Origin: Methylobacterium brachythecii
Lineage (GTDB): Bacteria > Pseudomonadota > Alphaproteobacteria > Rhizobiales > Beijerinckiaceae
Reading direction: 5' to 3'
DNA length: 64,000 nt
Assembly: GCF_014196345.1 (NCBI RefSeq)
Contig: NZ_JACIDN010000006.1
Location: 186,001-250,000 of the forward strand
In this document: piece by piece, positions 9,567 through 18,118 of the stretch
How positions within the stretch are numbered: position 1 is the first letter of the stretch
Layout of the letters: each line of letters begins with the position of its first letter
Made by a program: the position numbers and the translations under genes
Notes under the pieces: generated by a model
Databases searched by the model: none
What the model was told of the DNA's origin: nothing
The model's input: the letters and a program-made list of their open reading frames with translations, nothing else

Positions 9567-9826
9567 CTCATTCCTTTGACGACGATCAGGTCTCGGTACC
9601 GCAGCAGCCAGCATCGAGATTTGCGACGTCAGACTTCCCGACGGGCAGCAGATCGCGAAGACGGTGAAAATCTTTTCAGCGTCAGGGAAAATCCGACGGC
9701 AATCGGCGCGCGAACTGACTGACCGGGCTGATGACGGCCCGCTAGCGTGGCCGGGCCGGAACGTCGCGGGAGCCTCGCCGCAGCCGATGACAGCGACGGC
9801 CGATCTCTGAAGGGGACCGATCCACG

Positions 9827-10963
9827 ATGCGAGTCGCGATCATCCACTATTGGCTCGTCGGCATGAGAGGCGGCGAGAAGGTCGTGGAGTCGCTCTGCCG
9901 GATGTTTCCGGATGCCGATCTCTTCACGCATGTCTATCGCCCGGAAGCCGTCAGCGAGCTCATCCGTTCGCGCCGAGTTCAGCAGTCTTTCATCGGCTCG
10001 CTGCCGTTCCCGGCAAAACTCTACAAGAACTACCTTCCGTTGATGCCGATGGCGCTCGAGCAGCTCGACTTGCGCGGCTACGACCTGATCATCAGCAGCG
10101 AGTCTGGGCCTGCCAAGGGAATCGTCCCGCCGCCGAACTCGCTCCACATCTGCTACTGCCATTCGCCGATGCGGTACGTTTGGAACATGTACCACGACTA
10201 TCGCCGATCGACGGGCGTGATGAAGCGGATGCTGATGATGCCCGCCGCGCATTACGTGCGCTCGTGGGATGCGCTGTCGGCCCAGCGCGTCGATCATTTC
10301 GTAGCCAACTCGCAGACGGTCGCGCAGCGCATCGCGCGCTACTACCGGAGGGACGCCCAGGTCATTCCGCCGCCGGTGGCCGTCGACGACTTTTACATCG
10401 AGGCGAAGGCAGGCGGGAGCGAGACCTACCTCATGGCCGGCGAGCTCGTGGCCTACAAGCGGCCCGACCTCGCCGTCGAAGCCTTCAACGCCATGGGACG
10501 CAAGCTCGTCGTCGTCGGCGGGGGCGAGATGCTGACGGAGATCCGCCGCATCGCTGGCCCGACCGTGACCGTTCTCGGGCCGCAGCCCTTCGCCGAGCTG
10601 CGACGGCTCTATGCCGAATGCGCAGCCCTGATCTTCCCCGGCGAGGAAGATTTCGGGATCGTGCCTGTCGAAGCCATGGCGAGCGGGCGTCCCGTTCTCG
10701 CCTACGGCCGCGGAGGCGCCACCGAGACCGTCGTCGATGGCGTCACAGGCCTGTTCTTCCACGAGCAGACCGTCGCGGCGATCGTCGACGGCGTCGCGCG
10801 TTTGGAACGCATGACCATCGACCCGCAGGCGATCCGGCGTCTTTCGGAGCGTTTCGCCACGCCGGTCTTCGAGCGCAGGATGCGGGCTTTCATCGAGGCG
10901 AGCCTGTCGGACGTCGTCCCGCAACGGCCTCGACCGCCCGCCTTGGTCTCGGTCGGCGCCTGA
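9827..10963 (+). CDS. glycosyltransferase family 4 (WbaZ/mannosyltransferase-like)
   Basis: A 378-residue GT4 enzyme. It begins RVAIIHYWLVGMRGGEKVVE, typical of the group that includes WbaZ-like mannosyltransferases, and contains CYCHSPMRYVWNMY and HFVANSQTVAQRI in the acceptor domain. The donor domain has MAGELVAYKRPDLAVEAFN and FPGEEDFGIVPVEAMASGRPVLAYG, with the E-x7-E pair. It is the first plus-strand gene after the divergent promoter region, with the polymerase-like gene starting 3 bp after its stop. It probably extends the repeat unit. The sugar is unproven. Confidence 0.9.
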   Translation: MRVAIIHYWLVGMRGGEKVVESLCRMFPDADLFTHVYRPEAVSELIRSRRVQQSFIGSLPFPAKLYKNYLPLMPMALEQLDLRGYDLIISSESGPAKGIVPPPNSLHICYCHSPMRYVWNMYHDYRRSTGVMKRMLMMPAAHYVRSWDALSAQRVDHFVANSQTVAQRIARYYRRDAQVIPPPVAVDDFYIEAKAGGSETYLMAGELVAYKRPDLAVEAFNAMGRKLVVVGGGEMLTEIRRIAGPTVTVLGPQPFAELRRLYAECAALIFPGEEDFGIVPVEAMASGRPVLAYGRGGATETVVDGVTGLFFHEQTVAAIVDGVARLERMTIDPQAIRRLSERFATPVFERRMRAFIEASLSDVVPQRPRPPALVSVGA

Positions 10964-10966
10964 GAG

Positions 10967-12415
10967 ATGACGTTCGAGTGGATCGGCCTCGCTACGCTGA
11001 TCGTCGGGCTCCTCGGCCTCGTGCAGAGCCACCGTCTCGCCATCACGGCTTGCATCGCGGCGACGCTACTCGGGGCCGCGGCCGCCTCCATTCTGACGGC
11101 GCTCGGCTCGGCGAACCTGCCGCCCGCGCATGTGTTGCTCGGCTTCCTGATGCTCATCGCGTTGCGCCGGCCCTTCGCCGGCCGGATACTGGAGGCCTAT
11201 GCCTGGCCGCAGCCGGGCTTCTGGCTACTCATGACCGGTCTCTACGCGACCCTGGCCGCCGTCTTCATGCCGCGGCTCTTCGCCGGCACCAGCTACGTCT
11301 TCACGATCGCTCGCACCGATCTCGGACCGGGCTTGCTGCTCACACAGCTCGCGCCCGTCAGCGGAAACCTTTCGCAGACCGCTTACTTCGTCGCCGACGT
11401 GCTGTGCTTCGGCGTCTTCTACGCCTTTGCGCGCGATCGGAAGTGCCATGGCTGGATCGTGCAGGCGATCCTGATCGGAGGCTGTCTCAACATCGCGTTC
11501 GCGGCGCTCGACTACGCCACCTTCTTCACGGGCACGGCCGACTTCCTGGCCTTCATGCGCAACGCCACCTACCGCATGCTCGATACGGCCGAGGTCGTCG
11601 GGTTCAAGCGCCTGGTGGGGTCGTTTCCCGAAGCATCCGCCTTCGCGACTGCGACGCTGACCTTCTTCGCCTTCACCTTCAGCCTCTGGCTCGACGGCTA
11701 CCGATCCCGGATCGTCGGCGGCCTCTCGCTGCTGCTCTTCCTCGCCCTGGTCGCATCGACCTCGACGACCGCCTATGCAGGGCTCTCGGTCTATCTGGCG
11801 CTGGTCTACCTCGGCAGCCTCGGACTGCTGCTCTACGGCCGCGTCGGCCCAGCGCGGCTGGCGTTCCTCGCATTTAGCCCGATCGTCGCCCTGATCCTCG
11901 TCGGGACGATCAACCTTCATGACACGCTGACGGCCAGCATCAGCGACATCCTGCAACAGCTGATCTTCATGAAGGGGAGTACGGCTTCCGCGATGGAGCG
12001 AGCGAGCTGGAACAGTCAGGCGCTGATCAACTTCTACGACAGCTACGGGCTCGGCGTCGGCCCAGGGAGCGCGCGCGCCTCGAACATCGTGATCGCCACC
12101 CTCGCGACGATCGGGATCTTCGGAGCCTTCACCTACGCGACCTTCCTGGTCACCTGCCTCGTCGCACCTCGCTTCGAAAGGGATCCTGATCGGCGCATCG
12201 TGCGCAAAGCGGCTGCGTCGGCCTGCGCGGCCCTGTTCATCAGCGGCTGCATCGCGGGGACGACCATCGATCTCGGACTGCTGTTCTTCATCTGCGCCGC
12301 GTTGGCGGCGACCCCGGTCGACCTCGAGGCGCCGGCGCAGGGGCCGGTCCGATTGGCGGTGGCCCGGCGTCCCGTCCTCCCGCAGCGCGCTCACGGACCC
12401 GCGTCTCCGGCCTGA
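10967..12415 (+). CDS. O-antigen polymerase/ligase-like membrane protein
   Basis: A 482-residue polytopic membrane protein with about 12 hydrophobic segments and a large periplasmic loop around residues 315-360 (MKGSTASAMERASWNSQALINFYDSYGLGVGPGSARASN). The GLGVGPGS segment is common in Wzy/WaaL-type proteins (PF04932 group). It would polymerise lipid-linked repeat units on the periplasmic side. Its place between a GT4 gene and a secreted glycanase, and the flippase in the divergent operon, support a polysaccharide polymerase. The assignment rests on topology and context because this family has little sequence conservation. Confidence 0.75.
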   Translation: MTFEWIGLATLIVGLLGLVQSHRLAITACIAATLLGAAAASILTALGSANLPPAHVLLGFLMLIALRRPFAGRILEAYAWPQPGFWLLMTGLYATLAAVFMPRLFAGTSYVFTIARTDLGPGLLLTQLAPVSGNLSQTAYFVADVLCFGVFYAFARDRKCHGWIVQAILIGGCLNIAFAALDYATFFTGTADFLAFMRNATYRMLDTAEVVGFKRLVGSFPEASAFATATLTFFAFTFSLWLDGYRSRIVGGLSLLLFLALVASTSTTAYAGLSVYLALVYLGSLGLLLYGRVGPARLAFLAFSPIVALILVGTINLHDTLTASISDILQQLIFMKGSTASAMERASWNSQALINFYDSYGLGVGPGSARASNIVIATLATIGIFGAFTYATFLVTCLVAPRFERDPDRRIVRKAAASACAALFISGCIAGTTIDLGLLFFICAALAATPVDLEAPAQGPVRLAVARRPVLPQRAHGPASPA

Positions 12416-12420
12416 TCGAC

Positions 12421-13695
12421 ATGGAAGGCAAAGTGGTCATGCACACCCGGCAGCGAAGCCTCATTCTGCTGGGAGGCGCGTTCCTCGCGGCCGCCGTCGT
12501 GACCAGTCCTGCGACAGCATCGGAGGGCCTCACAGGGTCCGGCCAGTCAACGAGCGGACCGTTCGCCCTGCAGCTCACGTCACCCGGGCCGACCGGGACC
12601 ACGACCCATAACCAACTTCTAGGCGCTCAAGCGTCCACCGTTGCGATCGACGATGACCGGATGCGAGTGCGGGCAGACAAGGTCGCGTTCGCGGGCATCG
12701 CCAGGGGCATGCGCAGCGTGGCGATCGTGATCGGTGGCGTCTGGACACTTGCAGTCCCCGATGCGGACCAGCGCTTCACGGCGATCGTCGATCTCTCGAA
12801 GGCTGAAAATGGTCCGCTGGTCGTCGACGTCTTTGCCTGGGATGCGCCGCCGGATGATCACTCCTTCAAGACCAATTTGAGCCTGCGCGTTCATCTTTTC
12901 GTCGAGGGAGGTGCAGACGGCTCCCCACCCACCGAGAGGCCACCGGGCCACCCAGCGCATGGCCGAACCCTGATCTGGAACGAGAGCTTCGACGCGCTGT
13001 CAGCGAAGATCTGGTATGCGGGTCCAAAGCCCGACGGACAGGAATACAGCGCAGCCGCGTTCCTCGGCTACAAATCCGCGGAGGCAAGCCCTTACACGAT
13101 CCGGGACGGCTTCCTCCGGGTGCGGGCGAATTACCGACCTCAGCGAACCGACACAGCGGGATTCGGCCGCCAATGGACCACAGGCCACCTCTCGACGGGC
13201 TTCCCCGACGGCTCGGCCAGCGCCGCCTTCCGCAAGGGGTATGCCGAGGTGAGGATGCTTCTTCCGGCCGGCCCGGGCTGCTGGCCCTCGTTCTGGCTCC
13301 TCGACCAAAACAGCATTCGCAACAGCGCCAAGCAGGGCGCCGTCGAGATCGACGTCATTGAGGGATACGGACACGCGACGACTTCATACGTCGCGACCGA
13401 ACATGATTGGCCACCCCCTCCTGCGACCGGGCGTCACCCGATCGCGCAGAGGAACATTACGGGGCTGCCGGACTATTCGCTCGGATTTCACGATTACGGC
13501 GTCGAAATCACCGATGACGAGGTGATCTTCTACTTCGACGGCGCGGAGAAATTCCGTGCACCCTTGTATCGCGCCGCCAGCCAGTCGCCATTCTTCATGA
13601 TGCTTACCCTGGCGATCAGCCAGGACTGGCCGGTCGCGGTGCCACCGTCCGGGTACTACGATCTCTGGATCGACCACGTCCGGGTGTACCGGTAG
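12421..13695 (+). CDS. secreted GH16 glycosidase
   Basis: A 424-residue protein with an N-terminal signal peptide (basic start, then LILLGGAFLAAAVV, likely cleaved near TASEG). A short immunoglobulin-like region follows (about 40-165) and then a GH16 domain from about residue 180. The catalytic motif is VEIDVIE, preceded by PGCWPSFWLL and followed by YGVEITDDEVIFYFDG. It would cut the exopolysaccharide in the periplasm or outside, setting chain length or releasing polymer. It starts 5 bp after the polymerase-like gene, so it is in the same operon. Rhizobial ExoK plays a similar part, but orthology is not claimed. Confidence 0.88.
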   Translation: MEGKVVMHTRQRSLILLGGAFLAAAVVTSPATASEGLTGSGQSTSGPFALQLTSPGPTGTTTHNQLLGAQASTVAIDDDRMRVRADKVAFAGIARGMRSVAIVIGGVWTLAVPDADQRFTAIVDLSKAENGPLVVDVFAWDAPPDDHSFKTNLSLRVHLFVEGGADGSPPTERPPGHPAHGRTLIWNESFDALSAKIWYAGPKPDGQEYSAAAFLGYKSAEASPYTIRDGFLRVRANYRPQRTDTAGFGRQWTTGHLSTGFPDGSASAAFRKGYAEVRMLLPAGPGCWPSFWLLDQNSIRNSAKQGAVEIDVIEGYGHATTSYVATEHDWPPPPATGRHPIAQRNITGLPDYSLGFHDYGVEITDDEVIFYFDGAEKFRAPLYRAASQSPFFMMLTLAISQDWPVAVPPSGYYDLWIDHVRVYR

Positions 13696-13698
13696 CCG

Positions 13699-14508
13699 TC
13701 ACTTACGCGCGACGATGTAGGCGTAGCTGGCGAAGATGCGCCAATCCCGCCGTTCGACCCAGCGATCGAAGGCGCTGGCGATATGCTTGAGGACCGGGAC
13801 AGCCGGGAAATAGGGCGTGCCGAAAAATGGAACGACGCAGACCTCGCTGAAACCGATCCGGGTGAGCATCGGCGCGAGCGCGGTCTCGCTCGCTCGGCAG
13901 GCCTGATAGAAGGCGGGAAACTTCGGAATCTCGTCTGGATTCCGCGTCCGGTCGATCAGGCGCAGCACCCGGCTGGTGAGAGCTTCCGGCATCGCCCTGT
14001 TGATGACGAAGGGCGGCGAGAACAGCGTCGGCACGAAGGCGAAGCCGATCCCGCCCGGCGCCAGCAGAGTGTGGACGTTCGACCAAGCCTTTTCTGCGTC
14101 GCGCACGTGCTCGAAGACCATCCGCGAAAAGATCAGGTCGTACACGCCGCGCTCGACGCCCGAGCCGTCGAGATCGCCTGCGATATCGAGCACCAGCCGC
14201 CCGAACTCGCCGGGGGCATGGCTCAATTCCTCCGCATCCAGGTCGTTGACCGTCAGATCGAACCCGAGCCGCTCGGCCTCCGCCACGGTGAAGAAGGGGT
14301 GACGACCGCCGCCGATCTCCAACACACGACGAACCTTGGCCTCCGAGATCACGCGTTCGAGGCTGGGCTTGAGGCTGGTCCAGGCATCCGCTGCACGCGG
14401 AACGATCTGGTCGGCACCAACACAGTTGCGGAGTGATTGGGGCGCTCCCCACGTCTCGGGCCCGTCGCTCAAGATCGATCCCGAGCCTACCGCCATCAGT
14501 CTCTCCAC
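13699..14508 (-). CDS. class I SAM-dependent methyltransferase
   Basis: A 269-residue methyltransferase. Motif I reads VLEIGGGRHPFFTVAEAE (about residue 62), the acidic strand-2 end is NDLDAEEL, and the FEHVRDAEKAWSNVHTLLAPGG segment is the usual post-III region of methyltransf_11/25 enzymes. The substrate is unknown. It is convergent with the GH16 gene (3 bp between stops) and ends the polysaccharide locus, so a role in polysaccharide or lipid modification is possible. The alternative start at the fifth residue (MAVGSG) cannot be excluded. Confidence 0.82.
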   Translation of the reverse strand: MERLMAVGSGSILSDGPETWGAPQSLRNCVGADQIVPRAADAWTSLKPSLERVISEAKVRRVLEIGGGRHPFFTVAEAERLGFDLTVNDLDAEELSHAPGEFGRLVLDIAGDLDGSGVERGVYDLIFSRMVFEHVRDAEKAWSNVHTLLAPGGIGFAFVPTLFSPPFVINRAMPEALTSRVLRLIDRTRNPDEIPKFPAFYQACRASETALAPMLTRIGFSEVCVVPFFGTPYFPAVPVLKHIASAFDRWVERRDWRIFASYAYIVARK

Positions 14509-15062
14509 CCGGTAAAATCACACAAGCTCGACGCTATTGATAACAACCGCCTCCGGAAACTGAGGAAAAACCTGACTCGGCGCGAATGACTTGGGCTGTG
14601 TTGCCAGTTCCAGCACACAAAGGGCTCGCCCAAGGCGCTATGAATATCGAGGGCGCCCCGACGCTGCGCCGCTCATGGACGACGGCCTGTCGCGGCTGCG
14701 CAATCAAAGAACTGCACCCTGCCGAGGAACAGCAGGTGAGGCGCTGGGAGCCAAGTCGATACGAAACTCCCTGCGCAATGCCACCTATCGGCAGACGATC
14801 AAGCACATGTTCAGAACGATCGAGGGTTAAATGGCAGCAGCCCGCTTCCCGACACGCGGCCGCGGCGAGACACTAATATCCAAAAGATTCAATAGTTTGA
14901 CTGGACTAATTGGCGGAGAGGGAGGGATTCACACCCCCGTCATCACTCTCCAACCTAAGCCATTGAAACGACGAATCGTTCGGCGCTTTGCGCAGATCCG
15001 CGTGTACCACCGGCGTGTACCAGCGGGAAGGTCGGCGACGGCATATCGAAGGAACGGGAGGG
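14509..15062. other. gene-poor boundary between polysaccharide locus and island
   Basis: About 550 bp without a convincing gene. The short open frames here are unlike any family I know. The stretch holds the tRNA-like 3' end at 14911-14951 and is where the gene content changes from polysaccharide synthesis to mobile and defence genes. Confidence 0.5.
14911..14951 (-). other. tRNA-Ser-like 3' end, possible integration (att) scar
   Basis: Read on the minus strand, this ends AATCCCTCCCTCTCCGCCA, which matches the T-stem, acceptor stem, discriminator G and CCA of bacterial tRNA-Ser genes. The T-loop reads TGTGAAT instead of TTCGAAT. A GGAGAG at 14946-14951 can pair with CTCTCC, giving an acceptor-plus-T-arm minihelix, but no D-arm or anticodon arm is present, so this is not a functional tRNA gene. 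Integrases of genomic islands often use tRNA 3' ends and leave such copies. A tyrosine integrase lies 6.7 kb away. I found no second copy in the window. Confidence 0.5.
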
Positions 15063-16721
15063 CTAGGGCAGCAGCTCGCGCAGAACGGCCTCCGTGTCCT
15101 CGGGTTCGACGGCGACCCGGACCGGAATTTTGATCCGCTTCGGATGCCGGAGGTTCGTGGCGTGCACCTCGATCTCGACGGCGCCGCCCGACAGGTCGTC
15201 GACCGACACGACGACCGGAACGGTCCAGGTCTCCGGTGCGATGCCATGGCGGAACAGCCTGCATTCGAATTCCCACGTGCTGTCGAGCCGCTCGGGCGTC
15301 CGCTGCCAATAGAAGACCTCGGGATCCCTGGAGCGCGGAATGAGATCGAGCGGCGAGGTGTCGAAGCGCGTCGGGGCGAATGCGGAGGCTCGGGAAATCA
15401 GGTCCGCGTCTAAGGAACGGCCGAGGGCCCTCGATAGAACACCCTCGTGGGGGAAGATGCTCGATCCGAGGGTGCCCCCCAGCAGTCCGGCCCGCGCCAG
15501 GGCCGACCCATAGATCTGATCACGCGCGGCCATGCCCGCGAGGGAACCGGCCTTCACGGCCAAGGTCGATGCGGAATTCGGGCTGACGACCGGCTCCGAG
15601 CGGAAGACCTTCGTCCAGGCGGGCGGAACGGGGGGCTGCCGGAGCCTCCTGTCGATCGCCGCCTTGGCGAGGCTGAGTACCGGCGCAGGCGGATCGGCGT
15701 CGCCGTCCTTTTCCGCGTCGTGACGCAGGAGGAGGGCGCCCTTGGCCTCGATGGACACGATGACGTCCTTCGCCGGTTCGCTGCCGTCGTTCGATATCTC
15801 CAGCTCGAAGACGACCTCGAAGGAGCGTTGTTGGAGCTGGCCCGGCAGGGTCTCGATGAGCGTTCGGGCATCGGCGATCCATCCATCGTAGGCGGCGCCG
15901 TATTCGGAGATCTCCTGCTCGGTCGGCTCCTTCCAGTCGAACGGCGCGCGAAGGTGAGCCACGGTCAGGCGACCGGGCGTTGCCGGGGGAGGGGCCTCGT
16001 AGTCCGGTCCCGGTTTCGTAAATCCGGTCGTCCGGGGGTGACGCTCCTGCAACCCGGCGAGCATTTCCTCGATCCGGTGCTGCGACAGATCCAGATAGGT
16101 CGTCGCCGGGATCGTCAGCTTGGACGCGGTGCTGCCGTCGACGGCGATCCGAGCGACGATCGACGGGCCTTGCTCGTTCGCGGCCTTGAGCTGCTTCTCG
16201 AGGTGCTGGATCTTCCTTTCCCGATCGTCGGCCTCTTGCGGCAGCTCCCAATCGAACTTCGAGGGGCGGATGGCCGGCAAATTGTGGCGACGAGCCTTGC
16301 CGAGCGGTCCGGTATCCGCGGTGATCAAAGCAACGGATTCGTCGGGGTAGGCGGCCTGGAAGGCGAGAACGTCGGCGATGAAGTTGTCGTCCCCGAGACG
16401 GGACGTATCGAGATCCTTCGGAGGAGACCATTTCGGCGGCCATTCGAGATGAAGCTCGACCGTGATGCGAGGACCCGCGGCACCGTCGGACCGCAATTCC
16501 AACGGCTCGTCCGCCTCGATCATGTCGCCGATCGTCGAAGACCAGCTGCGGGCACGCTTTTGAGCACGACCGCGGAGATCGAACTTCATCTTGTCGATCT
16601 CGCGCTGGGTGTTGCTGCAGATCGCGATCCGGACATGCCGATCCTGGGTGACCACCGACCAGTCGATGTCCTGCGGATCCTTGAAGTGCAGGAGGAAGTT
16701 CGTGTCCGGAAAATAGATCAT
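15063..16721 (-). CDS. large PIN-domain protein, putative defence nuclease
   Basis: A 552-residue protein whose N-terminal 165 residues look like a PIN ribonuclease domain. The acidic residues fall at the start (FPDTNFLLHF), in a QREIDKMK helix, in LGDDNFIADV and in LITADTG. A short coiled-coil-like stretch follows (DDRERKIQHLEKQLKAANEQG). The remaining 350 residues are unrecognised, with a beta-rich region near 310-335 and another at the C-terminus. PIN domains cut single-stranded RNA. The large C-terminal region, position just inside the island and neighbours suggest a phage-defence effector, but this is inference. It is transcribed away from the Septu-like operon. Confidence 0.7.
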   Translation of the reverse strand: MIYFPDTNFLLHFKDPQDIDWSVVTQDRHVRIAICSNTQREIDKMKFDLRGRAQKRARSWSSTIGDMIEADEPLELRSDGAAGPRITVELHLEWPPKWSPPKDLDTSRLGDDNFIADVLAFQAAYPDESVALITADTGPLGKARRHNLPAIRPSKFDWELPQEADDRERKIQHLEKQLKAANEQGPSIVARIAVDGSTASKLTIPATTYLDLSQHRIEEMLAGLQERHPRTTGFTKPGPDYEAPPPATPGRLTVAHLRAPFDWKEPTEQEISEYGAAYDGWIADARTLIETLPGQLQQRSFEVVFELEISNDGSEPAKDVIVSIEAKGALLLRHDAEKDGDADPPAPVLSLAKAAIDRRLRQPPVPPAWTKVFRSEPVVSPNSASTLAVKAGSLAGMAARDQIYGSALARAGLLGGTLGSSIFPHEGVLSRALGRSLDADLISRASAFAPTRFDTSPLDLIPRSRDPEVFYWQRTPERLDSTWEFECRLFRHGIAPETWTVPVVVSVDDLSGGAVEIEVHATNLRHPKRIKIPVRVAVEPEDTEAVLRELLP

Positions 16722-16852
16722 GCGGGTGAGCGGATCGATCGACGCTGCTGGCGGCAGCTCGCGTCTACCATGATATGCCGGGGGTGTATGACGCCGCCGT
16801 CATCCCGACGGAAACGCCTCTCGATCTCCCGGATGGCGGCTCGGCTGCCGGT

Positions 16853-17869
16853 TCATCCCCGATCCGTCCTCATTCGAATCTGCGAAAGGGTGAAGCGGGC
16901 CGCCGTCAACTCCTCGCACTCGAGAACCTCCCCCGTTTCGGAGGTCCAATTCCGGGTTCGCTTGTCGAAGCCGAAGATCCGCAGCGTCGGATGGTCGGAC
17001 AAGGCTTCGGTGACGACGCACAGTCGATAGAAGGGCTGTCGGTCGAGATCGAGCATGGCGCCGTACTCGTTGTGGGTGACTTCGCAGCCGAGCTTGCTGC
17101 CGTGAACGCCTTTGACTTCGATGCACAGTTCGAGATCGCCTTTCGACGCATCGAGGTCCCACCCCACGCCTTCGACCTCGCGGCTCACCACCCTGTAGCC
17201 GAGGTCTTCGTAGTGCTTGCGGACGCGAGCGACGGCCGCCTTCTCGATCCTCTTGCGGAGCTCCGGATCGGCCTGCCGCGCCCAGCCCTTGCCGACGGCC
17301 TTCGAAAGCGGCTGGGACTTCGGATCGGCGACGAAGGCACGGACCTGAGCCAGCCATTTCGGATCGGCCGATAGGGCCGGATAGAACGCGGGCGCGTGTC
17401 CGGGCCGGCCGGTCGTCATGGGTTGGAAGCTGAAGGTCCGCTCGTCCCGGTGCAGCAAGCGGCAACGATCGGCAGGGGCCGTCGTATTGAACGACTGGTG
17501 CGTGGGACCGCTGACCGACGCCTTTCCGCTTCGCTCCTGGACGCGGCGGTAGACGCGCGCGCCTTCATACCAGCCGACGATGAAGCGTCGGCTCTTGATC
17601 CCGGGCCAGCTTGCCGTCCAGACCACGGTGGCGCCGTCCAGAAAGTCGTCGTTTCGCGCGGCGCCGAGTTTGGTAATATTGATGGTGGCGTGATTTACAG
17701 GTGCATAGCCATACATGACATCATGTTTTACAGCGAAATTATAGATTTCCGGACCAGGACCAACATCGATGTTGTATCCGAACTTTCCGATCGGCGCGTC
17801 TCCGCCGATCAGTCCAGCGTAATTCAACATCCAAGGGATATGTAAAATGAGGATAGGTCGATCGGTCAT
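16853..17869 (-). CDS. DUF3883 (PD-(D/E)XK-like) domain protein
   Basis: A 338-residue protein. The C-terminal half (about 225-338) fits DUF3883, with VVSREVEGVGWDLDAS, then LCIEVKGVHG carrying the E-x-K nuclease-type motif, then EVTHNEYGAML. This domain is often found on restriction and phage-defence proteins and is thought to be a nuclease-like fold. The N-terminal half (about 1-150) is unrecognised. The gene is upstream of the PIN gene on the same strand (131 bp apart) and divergent from the Septu-like ATPase gene, so these genes may form one defence cassette around a shared promoter region at 17870-18118. Confidence 0.72.
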   Translation of the reverse strand: MTDRPILILHIPWMLNYAGLIGGDAPIGKFGYNIDVGPGPEIYNFAVKHDVMYGYAPVNHATINITKLGAARNDDFLDGATVVWTASWPGIKSRRFIVGWYEGARVYRRVQERSGKASVSGPTHQSFNTTAPADRCRLLHRDERTFSFQPMTTGRPGHAPAFYPALSADPKWLAQVRAFVADPKSQPLSKAVGKGWARQADPELRKRIEKAAVARVRKHYEDLGYRVVSREVEGVGWDLDASKGDLELCIEVKGVHGSKLGCEVTHNEYGAMLDLDRQPFYRLCVVTEALSDHPTLRIFGFDKRTRNWTSETGEVLECEELTAARFTLSQIRMRTDRG

Positions 17870-18118
17870 AGCGCTTCCGACTTCGATGGATGCCCCGATT
17901 CTATTGGATATCCCTGCTTTTGACGATGAATTTCATTGCTCTCGACGCATGTTTTCCTTGAAGGGCCAATGGAACAACTTCGGGGCGGATGGATCGACGT
18001 TTCTCCGGCTTCGTCGGTCCGCTCATTTTTTCGGAACCGGTCGTCACGGGTGGCGCAGGTGCCGCGCTGGGTTCGGCGGAACGAGCCATTCCTTCGCGAG
18101 GACGGGTAGCTGCGATCG

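Noticed and set aside
9629..11877. Long frames antisense or out of phase with the GT4 and polymerase-like genes (minus 9629-11032, plus 9850-11877)
   Set aside because: Arg-rich shadow sequences; the true genes have family motifs and operon spacing.
14911..14951. Functional tRNA-Ser gene
   Set aside because: Only the acceptor and T-arm parts exist; no anticodon or D-arm, and the T-loop is altered.
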